DNA from: Choristoneura fumiferana
Lineage: Eukaryota; Arthropoda; Insecta; Lepidoptera; Tortricidae
Length of the DNA stretch: 64,000 bases
Assembly (NCBI RefSeq): GCF_025370935.1
Contig: NC_133500.1
Coordinates: 8,962,187-9,026,186 of the forward strand
Direction of reading: 5' to 3'
Below the pieces are notes generated by a model. That model was given only the letters and a program-made list of their open reading frames with translations, did not search any database and was not told where the DNA came from. This document shows, in pieces, positions 26,377 to 38,300 of this stretch (positions are counted from its first letter, which is position 1; each line of letters begins with the position of its first letter). The translations under genes and the position numbers were made by a program.

Positions 26377-29300
26377 TCCTTCCTATTAAATCCTATTATG
26401 TTCTTCATATACGTATGTATATATTTTTTTCTAGATTTTGTGATTGAAATTGAGGGTTTTGTGTTAAGAACATCATCATCATCATCATCCCAGCCTATCC
26501 TAGTCCTGCTGGGCACTGTTGGGCACAGGCGTCCTCTCAGAATTAGAGGGCTTGGACCGTAGTTCCCACGCGCGCCCAATGCGGGATGGGAACTTCACAC
26601 ATACCATTGAATACCTTTGCAGGGTTGTGCAGGTTTCCTCACGAACAACTGACCAAAATTTCAAGACTAAACCCAGCGTTTGAAATTTCAACATTTTATC
26701 CCGTGGGAATATCGCGATAGAAAGTAGACTACTTATGTGTTATTCCAGAAGTCCAGCTACCTACTTACCAGATTTCATGACTATAAACCCAGCGGTTGTT
26801 ATTTCGTTATTTCGAGATTTTATCCCTATCCCGTGGGAATATCGGGATAAAAAGTAGCCTATGTTTTATTCCAGATGTTCAGCTATCTACATACCAAATT
26901 TCATCCAAATCCGTTCAGCCGTTTCAGCGTGAAAGAGTAACAAACATACTCACTCACTCACTCACTCACTCACTCACAAACTTTCGCATTTATAATATTA
27001 GTAGGAATATTAGTAGGATTTATGTCGTCATTTCAATAGTCTTGTCATTCACTCATTCAATTCATTCTTGAATCTCTCGTGAATCGACCTATATGAGTGA
27101 AAATCACGAAAGCTCCATCTCTCCGCTCCGCAGGTGTACAGCGCGTGCGTGATAGTAGACTCGATGGCGGCGGCGGCGGTCCGCGGCGCGCTCTGCGCCT
27201 GCGTACTGGAGGGCTCTCGCTTCTGCGTGGGCGGCGACGCGGGGCTCGCGCTCATAGACCTGGAGCGGGGAGAGATCACGCCGCGCCGCCAGCACGCGCC
27301 CGTCGCGCAGGCGGCTTACGTGCCCGAGGAACAGCTGCTGGGTATGTCATCTATATCTATACTTACTAATAATATTATAAAGAGGAATGATTTGGATGGA
27401 GGATGTTTGTTACGAATTAACTCAAAAACTACTAGACCGATTTTAAAAATTCTTTCACTATTAGAATGCAAAATTATTCCAGTGCCATAAGGCTATATTT
27501 ATTACCTGAAAAAAATAAGGTTCCGTACTAAAACTTCAATAATGTGCCTCAGAGTGTAAAAAAAGTTGCAATAATACAATATTTTCATTAATACGTAGTC
27601 TCTAGGACATTTCCCGCACAAAAAAGTTGGGGACTAATGTAGTCTCTAGGATGCGTGACGGGTTAAGAGCGTTTATATCTGCTGAGCTGGCAACGTAGCA
27701 TTTTTGTTAGTTTTTCTCGATTATTCCATAAAATTTGAATGAAAATTAAAAATGTAGTCTGATAGAACTCTTCTTTATATATAAATTAATGTGTGTACTT
27801 CAATAATTATTCGTGATAGACTTTTGTATTTTTTTAAAAGGAATCAATGTTTATTAACGGTTTTTAAAGAAAATAAAAGTCTATAACGAATAATTATTGG
27901 AGTAGACACATTAACTTATATGTCGACGAGAGCGGAGAGGAGAGATGAGATGATGATGATGGATGAAATGAGAGTACTTCCGTCTCGCCGTCAGGATGCG
28001 TTCATGATGTAGGTACTTGAGTGAGAGCTTCAATAAGAACTTCTTTTGGAGTGCAGGTCTTTTATTTCACCAACCTATAATAATTAAATCACTGAACCAA
28101 TCAGGGTATGTACAGAGCTAATCGATAGACGAACCGACAGAGTCATTAGCCAGGTTTTGTCGTCCCTATGGTCCGAAGTAGAATGACGTTCCGGCCAACG
28201 AGCCCGTCCACGTGCACCGCAACCGGTAGTTACGTCACACGGCGTTCGCCGCCATTTCGATGTTGTAATAGTCAATTGCCAATCCTATAAGGCTTGATTA
28301 TTGCAATCCACGACATATATATTTAAGAAGAGTTGAATCAGGGCACATTTTGAATGAGGGCTATCGTTTTTTGTCTCACTAGATGGCGCACAGTTGCGTG
28401 AGATTTTTAAGTGTGGCTTCCAGTCTGTTAGGATTGTAATTTTACATGAAAGAGGTTTGTAGTATTTAGTTTCATCTATGGTTTGTTTAGAAGATTTTCT
28501 GTTATGTCAGTTGGGTATGTCAAGTAAATAGAACTACCAGCTAAATATATTCAATAGTGTTACAGAAATCTTACTGTTTTATTGGTAGCTTGCTGAACTC
28601 TATCAGGTTATGTGGCCCAGCATCAATAAAACTAGTAAAGAGCAGTGAAGTATATTTATCTCGGTATAAAATAAAGTGAAATATGAAGTGATTTTTTTTC
28701 CTGTCAATGGTGAAAATGGAAGTTTCAGGATTAAAAATGAATGTAGAGCGCTTTGATGGAAATAATTTTCGTCAGTGGAGGTTCCAAATTAAATGCGCAT
28801 TACGAGCAAAGGGTATAGACATTAGTATGGAGAAACCGAAAGATACGAAAGAAATTGAAGAGTGGAAGAAAAATGACGGCGCGGCGATGTTTATTATAAC
28901 GTCTGCAATGGATTACAGACAAATTGCGCTAATTGAAAATTGCGAGAATGCGAAGCAAATTATGGATAAGCTTGAATCGATTTATGAGCAAAAGTCCGAA
29001 TTCAACAAAATGTTGGTCCATGAGAGATTCTATAACTACAAGATGAATCTGTCAGATGGTGTAGCACAACATATTTCTAAAGTCGAGAGCCTGGCACAAC
29101 AGCTTAAGGATAGTGGTGAAACAATAAGCGAGACTGCTATTATTACTAAAATTATTAGTACTTTACCGTCAAAGTACCGCTCCCTAAGACAGGCGTGGAT
29201 GTCGCTTGAGAAAACTCAGCAAACAATTCACAACCTCACTGCTCGACTCATGGATGAAGAAGCCAGTCTGACAGCTGAAGAACAAAACGAAGTGGCCCTT

Positions 29301-32300
29301 GTGACGGCCCAGGAGAAACAGAAACAGAGTCATGATGACGCTGCGAATACTCGTCAACGCTTTGTCTGCTATAATTGCAATAAGCGCGGCCATTTTGCTA
29401 GAGATTGTCGTGCAAGGAAACCAGGACCGAGACCTTTCAATTCCAATCAAGACAACAAGAGTAACATGGTAGCATTCCATGTAGTTGAGAATGCCTGTGC
29501 TGCCACTGATTGTAATGATGATGTTTGGTTACTAGATAGTGGAGCATCTGTACACATGACCTATAGAAAGGATTTCTTCCTGCATCTGCAAGAATATAGC
29601 AGTGGTTGCAACAGAATGGTGAAATTAGGAAATCAACTCGAACTTAAAGTAAAAGGCATTGGCACAGTGCTGATAAAGAAATGTCTTAATGGACAATGGG
29701 AGACTAATATTTTAAAAGAAGTTTTGTATATACCAGAACTTCGCAGGAACTTATTCTCTGAAGGAGCCGCCATGCGTTTAGGTTTTGTAATACTGAAGAA
29801 AGACATATCTGCACTGATCTATAAAGACGATGAAATAGTTTTAACTGCAACTCAAAAGTCGAATAATCTTTATGAAATGAATTTTAAAACAGTTATCAGT
29901 GCAAGTTGTAATACAGTTCAAGCCTCAGAAGGAAGTTTGAAGGTTTGGCATGAAAGACTTGGACACTTAAATGTGAAAGAAATAAGAAATATGATTAAAA
30001 ATGGACAGCTTCAGTGCAACGAGAATGATTTAGAAAAATTTGTTTGTGAAGCTTGCATGTATGGAAAGCAAACACGTATTCCATTCCGTAGTTCTCATCG
30101 AGGTGAGCTCGGCCGGGAGACCTGGTCTACAGCGATGTCTGCGGGCCTATGAGTGAGTCTTCGGTGCAAGGTATGAGATATTTTGTCCTTTTTAAAGATG
30201 CAGCTTCGAGTTACTTGTATGTTTGCTTCATGAGGCACAAAACTGAGGTGTTGGATCATTTTAAAACATTTAACGCTATTGTACTTAACAAATTTGGTCA
30301 TAACGTAGGCATCTTACACTCTGATAATGGCACAGAGTATGTCAATAATAATTTTAAAGAATTTCTTAATCAAAATGGAATTGTGCACGAGTGTACTGCA
30401 CCGTACACACCTCAGCAAAATGGACGGGCAGAGAGAGAATTACGCACGATTGTTGAAAGTGCTCGTACAATGCTTTATGGACGCAGTTTGCCCATGAATC
30501 TGTGGGCAGAAGCCGTGGGTTGTGCGGTGTATCTGTTGAACAGGACATCTTCTAGCCAGACCCCGAATATATCACCAGTTGAAATCTGGTCGAGTGAAAA
30601 ACCAAATTTACAACATCTGAAAATATTTGGATCAATTGGTTATGTTCATATTCCAGACGCATGTAGAACAAAATGGGAGAAGAAAAGCCAAAAGATGATT
30701 TTAGTAGGTTATGAAAATCAAAACTATAGAATGTTTGACCCTGACACAAATAAAGTAAGAATTTCTCGCGATGTAACTTTTGACGAAACTACTGATGTTT
30801 CTTTCAGTAAGGAACCTGTTACAATTGAGTTTGGTGAATCTTCTTGTGATAAGACCTCAGAGCAAAATCCAACTTTAGAAGAGCCGTCAAGCCCACAGTC
30901 ACAAGAGGAAGGTGACACTAGTTATGAGAGTTTAAGAAGCAGTGATGAAAGTGACTTGAATTATGAACCTCCTCAAGCAGTACGTGACGCGCCAGGCGTT
31001 CCTACAATGACTCTACGACCTAGAAGGCCCATAAATTATGAGGCTAATTTGATTGAGTCCTACGAACCGCCCACTTATGACGAGGCGATAAAATGCAAAG
31101 AGTCTGACAAATGGTTAGCAGCAATCAAAGAAGAGCTTAAAGCTCATGAAGAAAATAATACGTGGACTATCATAGACAAAACTGATAAAAAAGCAATTAC
31201 GTCAAAGTGGATTTTTAAAATTAAGAAGAATAAAGATGGTAAAGTCGAGAAATATAAAGCACGACTGTGTGCTAGAGGGTTTAGTCAAGTTAAGGACATT
31301 GACTATTCTGAGACATTTGCGCCAACAACTAGATATGATTCAATCAGAATGTTATTAAGCATGGCTGCCAAATATAATTACGAAATAGTACAATTCGATG
31401 TAAAGACAGCATTCCTGTATGGAGACCTCGAAGAAGATATTGTGATGGAGATTCCAAAAGGAGTGTATGCTGAAGCTGGTAAAGTGTGCAAACTTAATAA
31501 ATCTCTGTATGGACTCAAACAAGCGCCTCGGTGTTGGAACATTAAGTTCACCAGCTTTCTGAAATCATTCGGGTTTTTACAACTGGACTCAGATAGTTGT
31601 GTATTCAGCAGTCGTCTTAATAATGAAAGGGTGTTGTTAATACTTTACGTAGATGACGGGCTGATATTTGCTTCAAATAATGATACCCTTGATTTTGTTA
31701 TTAAGTCACTTAAAACAACTTTTGATATAAAAGTTCTAGACTTGAATTGCTATGTTGGATTAGAGATAAGGAGAACTGAAAAGTCTATCCGTGTAAGTCA
31801 AACAAATTATATAGACCAGATTATAAAAAAGTTCAATATGTCTGGTGCTAGTGCTTGCTCTACGCCTATAGATTGCAATGTTGTATTGAAAAGCTCAGAT
31901 GGAGAAGAGAAAGAGTCTGTCAGTTTTCCTTACAGGGAGGCAGTAGGTTCTTTGCTGTTTTTGGCTTTAGTCTCACGACCAGATATCTCGTATGCCGTAA
32001 ATTTAGTTTGCCGGTATGTTAATAACCCGAACTCTAATCACGTGAAAGCAGTTAAGCAAATAATTCAGTATTTAATTGGAACAAGACATTTTGGAATAGA
32101 GTATAAAGGAAATGCTGATCTAGTGGGTTACTCAGATTCTGATTATGCTAGTGACGTAGAGTCAAGGAAGTCAACAACCGGTTATTTGTTTTTAATGAAT
32201 AATGGACCAATCACTTGGACAAGCCGTAAGCAGCAAACCATTGCGTTATCCACTATGGAAGCTGAGTTCATGGCTGCTTGCGATGCCACAAAGGAACTCC

Positions 32301-35300
32301 TATGGCTCAAGCAGTTCTTGTATGAGTTAGGAGAGCACCAAAATTCTATAAAGCTTTTTGTAGATAATCAAGCCGCTATACGATTAATTTGCAATCCGGT
32401 ATATCACCAGAGATCAAAACACATTGATGTAAGGTACAAGTTTATTAGAGAAAAGGTTGAGCAAGGAACATTGACAGTAGAATACATTGAAAGCTCTAGC
32501 CAGTTGGCAGATTTTTTAACAAAAGCACTTCCTTGTCAAAAGTTCTCTATTAATAGAAACCGAGTTTTATGTTTAACGACGAATGGGTCTAATTAAATAG
32601 TGGGAGGTCAGTTTTGTCCATACCTAACTGGATTGTGTTTTACCTTATATTTTATTGTTGTTTTTCATTAGAAGAATACATTGTCAATATGTTTTATTTA
32701 CTTGATGTAAAATTAGTGGGAGTGTTAGGATTGTAATTTTACATGAAAGAGGTTTGTAGTATTTAGTTTCATCTATGGTTTGTTTAGAAGATTTTCTGTT
32801 ATGTCAGTTGGGTATGTCAAGTAAATAGAACTACCACCTAAATATATTCAATAGTGTTACAGAAATCTTACTGTTTTATTGGTAGCTTGCTAAACTCTAT
32901 CAATTTTTATCCATCCATTCCTTAAAACAAAGTTTACGATTAAAATCATATTTAATGCACCTTAAAACCGTACCATAAAAATATCCAGCAACCACAGTGT
33001 TGCTTAGTCTCGTTTTGTTCGGAAAAAAAGGGAGGACAAAAGTTTCCGAAAGAAAAAACTGTCTCAAAACACAGACATTTATTGCCCCGTAACGCATAAA
33101 TAAACCCGCGTAGCTCACCCAAAAACTATGAGATTTGACATTTCGGAGACCTCACGCTACACTAGCGCCTCTAGCGGCGAATTCATTCGCGATAGCCCTC
33201 ATTATGGCAATACGTGGTGTTTGTTCCAGTGGTGATAGCGGGTCGCGGGCGGCACGTGCGGCTGGTGCCGCTGCGGGCGCTGGAGTGCTCCGAGGTGGAG
33301 TGCGTCAAGCTGGCCGAGTCCAAGGGCTGCGTGCTGCTCGCCGCGGGACAGCTCAAACACAATACCTACGGGTTCGCTGTCGTCTGCAAACGGCAGGTCA
33401 CTGCCTTCCACTCTCTTGTATTATCTACTAATGTGTAAATCATTAGAGCATAGCAGCTGAATTGAAATTACGGATTTTTTTTTTAATTCCCGTGGGAATT
33501 CGTGCAAATTAAATCGTGGTTTTCATTGATGTTTAATTAAAAACAGTCATGTCAAATTTCATGACTCTAAGTCCAGGGGTTGTTATTTCGAGATTTTATC
33601 CCTATCACGGGAATATCGGTCTACATACCAAATTTCATCCAAATCCGTCCAGCCGTTTCAGCGTGAAGGAGTAACAAACATACTCACTCACTAACATTCG
33701 CATTTATAATATTAGTAGGATAATAAATAGCATGGCGAAGGTATTACAAAGATTAGGGGCCGGCCACATTCGGCCGTTATTCTTAGTTTTAATTGGTCCT
33801 TTATAAAGTACGCGAGGCCTCAAGAGGATATACGCTTTTGGTTGACCATATTTTTCGCGTATTGAATAACACTATATTTGCGATTTTCATATTAAATACA
33901 AAAATAATATATCAGAGTCTGTGCCCATTAGTGTTTGTAACGGCGGTTTAAACATGGCCGGATCGCGGCGTGAGCGCAACGTAAGGTCTCTAATACTATT
34001 GATATGTTAGCGATATCGCAGTGACACTGAGACAGCGAATAATCGCTGCAATGTCGTAAGTTGCAAGCCGCGTGTTTTTGTCAATTCCGACACGCTAAGG
34101 GACCGTTGCTCAAAACGTCATTCTGTACAGTCACTAGTAAGTAGGTACTAATATCTGACACAATAAAGGTGCCCCCACATACAGTCGCTCGTCGTTCGAT
34201 TGCAGCGATAAATCTGGTCACGTGACCTGACCACATTTTGAAGGTGATTTTGAATTTCTCGCGACTCGAAAAAGTAGCGTCGAGCAGCAGCGACAAGATG
34301 GCTTCCTGCAGGATTGATACAATACAATACAATTCAAAGACTCTTTATTGTACACCAGAAATAGTAAGCGTTACAGAATTTATCTTGGCCTTGGAAGCTG
34401 ATTTCTTAATCTCATTTAGTAGCAGTCGTGGCAGTGGTACAAATAAAAGAAATTGGGGAGTGAATGAAAAAAACAAATAACAATGTTTTACCGAAATTGA
34501 AGAGCTTTGTTTTTCCTGCGATAAAGCTCAACATTTTCAGCATTATTGCCATATGTCACGTGGCCAGATTTGACGTTGGAAACGAGCGTCGAGCGATTTT
34601 ATGTGGCCGCGTCCTAAACCGTGCATCTGATAAGCATCTCTCCGTGCATCTAGGGCCGGTAGGACGAGGCAGACACGCCACGGTCATCTACATGACCAAC
34701 ATTCAACTCGAAACTAATCCTTCTGCAATGGAATTAAAAATCAAGTTGATTTGTCGCTGGTTTTTCTATGGCGTACAGAGCACGTCACTTCATTCGTAGT
34801 GTGGCGGTCTAGGGGTTAATGTGACTTTTCGGAGCTTCAAAGTTTAATCGAGTTTATTTGTGATCAGAACGCGTACATAGTGAACGTGTACGAGATAACC
34901 CGCACGGCGGCGCGGCGCTGCCGCATCGCGGAGCTACGCGCGCCCGGCGCCGTCCACAGCGTGCAGCTGGCGCGCGGCCGCCTGCTGCTGGGGTACCGCG
35001 GGGGGTTCGCGGCACACGCGCTGCCCGACCCGCGCCGCCCGACCACGACCAGCCCGCCCTCTGTGAGTACACAAGGACACAGTACACGCACACAGCGGCA
35101 GCTGGCGCGCGGCCGCCTGCTGCTGGGGTACCGCGGGGGTTCGCGGCACACGCGCTGCCCGACCCGCGCCGCCCCGACCACGACCAGCCCGCCCTCTGTG
35201 AGTACACGCGGACACAGTACACGCACACAGCGGCAGCTGGCGCGCGGCCGCCTGCTGCTGGGGTACCGCGGGGGGTTCGCGGCACACGCGCTGCCCGACC

Positions 35301-38300
35301 CGCGCCGCCCCGACCACGACCAGCCCGCCCTCTGTGAGTACACAAGGACACAGTACACGCACACAGCGGCAGCTGGCGCGCGGCCGCCTGCTGCTGGGGT
35401 ACCGCGGGGGGTTCGCGGCACACGCGCTGCCCGACCCGCGCCGCCCCGACCACGACCAGCCCGCCCTCTGTGAGTACACAAGGACACAGTACACGCACAC
35501 AGCGGCAGCTGGCGCGCGGCCGCCTGCTGCTGGGGTACCGCGGGGGGTTCGCGGCACACGCGCTGCCCGACCCGCGCCGCCCCGACCACGACCAGCCCGC
35601 CCTCTGTGAGTACACAAGGACACAGTACACGCACACAGCGGCAGCTGGCGCGCGGCCGCCTGCTGCTGGGGTACCGCGGGGGGTTCGCGGCACACGCGCT
35701 GCCCGACCCGCGCCGCCCCGAACACGACCAGCCCGCCCTCTGTGAGTACACGCGGACACAGTACACGCACACAGCGGCAGCTGGCGCGCGGCCGCCTGCT
35801 GCTGGGGTACCGCGGGGGGTTCGCGGCACACGCGCTGCCCGACCCGCGCCGCCCCGAACACGACCAGCCCGCCCTCTGTGAGTACACGCGGACACAGTAC
35901 ACGCACACAGCGGCAGCTGGCGCGCGGCCGCCTGCTGCTGGGGTACCGCGGGGGGTTCGCGGCACACGCGCTGCCCGACCCGCGCCGCCCCGACCACGAC
36001 CAGCCCGCCCTCTGTGAGTACACGCGGACACAGTACACGCACACAGCGGCAGCTGGCGCGCGGCCGCCTGCTGCTGGGGTACCGCGGGGGTTCGCGGCAC
36101 ACGCGCTGCCCGACCCGCGCCGCCCCGACCACGACCAGCCCGCCCTCTGTGAGTACACAAGGACACAGTACACGCACACAGCGGCAGCTGGCGCGCGGCC
36201 GCCTGCTGCTGGGGTACCGCGGGGGGTTCGCGGCACACGCGCTGCCCGACCCGCGCCGCCCCGACCACGACCAGCCCGCCCTCTGTGAGTACACAAGGAC
36301 ACAGTACACGCACACAGCGGCAGCTGGCGCGCGGCCGCCTGCTGCTGGGGTACCGCGGGGGGTTCGCGGCACACGCGCTGCCCGACCCGCGCCGCCCCGA
36401 CCACGACCAGCCCGCCCTCTGTGAGTACACAAGGACACAGTACACGCACACAGCGGCAGCTGGCGCGCGGCCGCCTGCTGCTGGGGTACCGCGGGGGGTT
36501 CGCGGCACACGCGCTGCCCGACCCGCGCCGCCCCGACCACGACCAGCCCGCCCTCTGTGAGTACACGCGGACACAGTACACGCACACAGCGGCAGCTGGC
36601 GCGCGGCCGCCTGCTGCTGGGGTACCGCGGGGGGTTCGCGGCACACGCGCTGCCCGACCCGCGCCGCCCCGAACACGACCAGCCCGCCCTCTGTGAGTAC
36701 ACGCGGACACAGTACACGCACACAGCGGCAGCTGGCGCGCGGCCGCCTGCTGCTGGGGTACCGCGGGGGTTCGCGGCACACGCGCTGCCCGACCCGCGCC
36801 GCCCCGAACACGACCAGCCCGCCCTCTGTGAGTACACGCGGACACAGTACACGCACACAGCGGCAGCTGGCGCGCGGCCGCCTGCTGCTGGGTACCGCGG
36901 GGGGTTCGCGGCACACGCGCTGCCCGACCCGCGCCGCCCCGAACACGACCAGCCCGCCCTCTGTGAGTACACGCGGACACAGTACACGCACACAGCGGCA
37001 GCTGGCGCGCGGCCGCCTGCTGCTGGGGTACCGCGGGGGGTTCGCGGCACACGCGCTGCCCGACCCGCGCCGCCCCGAACACGACCAGCCCGCCCTCTGT
37101 GAGTACACGCGGACACAGTACACGCACACAGCGGCAGCTGGCGCGCGGCCGCCTGCTGCTGGGGTACCGCGGGGGTTCGCGGCACACGCGCTGCCCGACC
37201 CGCGCCGCCCCGAACACGACCAGCCCGCCCTCTGTGAGTACACGCGGACACAGTACACGCACACAGCGGCAGCTGGCGCGCGGCCGCCTGCTGCTGGGGT
37301 ACCGCGGGGGGTTCGCGGCACACGCGCTGCCCGACCCGCGCCGCCCCGAACACGACCAGCCCGCCCTCTGTGAGTACACGCGGACACAGTACACGCACAC
37401 AGCGGCAGCTGGCGCGCGGCCGCCTGCTGCTGGGGTACCGCGGGGGGTTCGCGGCACACGCGCTGCCCGACCCGCGCCGCCCCGACCACGACCAGCCCGC
37501 CCTCTGTGAGTACACGCGGACACAGTACACGCACACAGCGGCAGCTGGCGCGCGGCCGCCTGCTGCTGGGGTACCGCGGGGGGTTCGCGGCACACGCGCT
37601 GCCCGACCCGCGCCGCCCCGAACACGACCAGCCCGCCCTCTGTGAGTACACGCGGACACAGTACACGCACACAGCGGCAGCTGGCGCGCGGCCGCCTGCT
37701 GCTGGGGTACCGCGGGGGGTTCGCGGCACACGCGCTGCCCGACCCGCGCCGCCCCGAACACGACCAGCCCGCCCTCTGTGAGTACACGCGGACACAGTAC
37801 ACGCACACAGCGGCAGCTGGCGCGCGGCCGCCTGCTGCTGGGGTACCGCGGGGGGTTCGCGGCACACGCGCTGCCCGACCCGCGCCGCCCCGAACACGAC
37901 CAGCCCGCCCTCTGTGAGTACACGCGGACACAGTACACGCACACAGCGGCAGCTGGCGCGCGGCCGCCTGCTGCTGGGGTACCGCGGGGGGTTCGCGGCA
38001 CACGCGCTGCCCGACCCGCGCCGCCCCGAACACGACCAGCCCGCCCTCTGTGAGTACACGCGGACACAGTACACGCACACAGCGGCAGCTGGCGCGCGGC
38101 CGCCTGCTGCTGGGGTACCGCGGGGGGTTCGCGGCACACGCGCTGCCCGACCCGCGCCGCCCCGAACACGACCAGCCCGCCCTCTGTGAGTACACGCGGA
38201 CACAGTACACGCACACAGCGGCAGCTGGCGCGCGGCCGCCTGCTGCTGGGGTACCGCGGGGGGTTCGCGGCACACGCGCTGCCCGACCCGCGCCGCCCCG

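Larger units (their letters stand above)
28426..32902 (+). mobile_element. Copia-type (Ty1/copia) LTR retrotransposon, nearly complete
   Basis: Two 180-bp LTRs (28426-28605, 32723-32902) start TGTTAGG and end CTATCA and differ at two positions. They enclose Gag, protease, integrase, RT and RNase H in the Pseudoviridae order. The primer-binding site GGTTATGTGGCCCAGC follows the 5' LTR. A purine tract TAGTGGGAG precedes the 3' LTR. No 5-bp target duplication is visible (CAGTC versus ATTTT). The coding region is broken by one frame change near 30110-30150. It lies in the intron between CNH exons P and Q, same strand as gek. Confidence 0.95.
28353..33203. mobile_element. MITE split by the Copia element
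   Basis: AATGAGGGCTATCG at 28353 is mirrored by CGATAGCCCTCATT ending at 33203; inner CTAGATGGCGC / GCGCCTCTAG also mirror. The Copia element occupies the middle. About 220 bp of MITE interior remains right of it (32903-33130). Confidence 0.65.
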
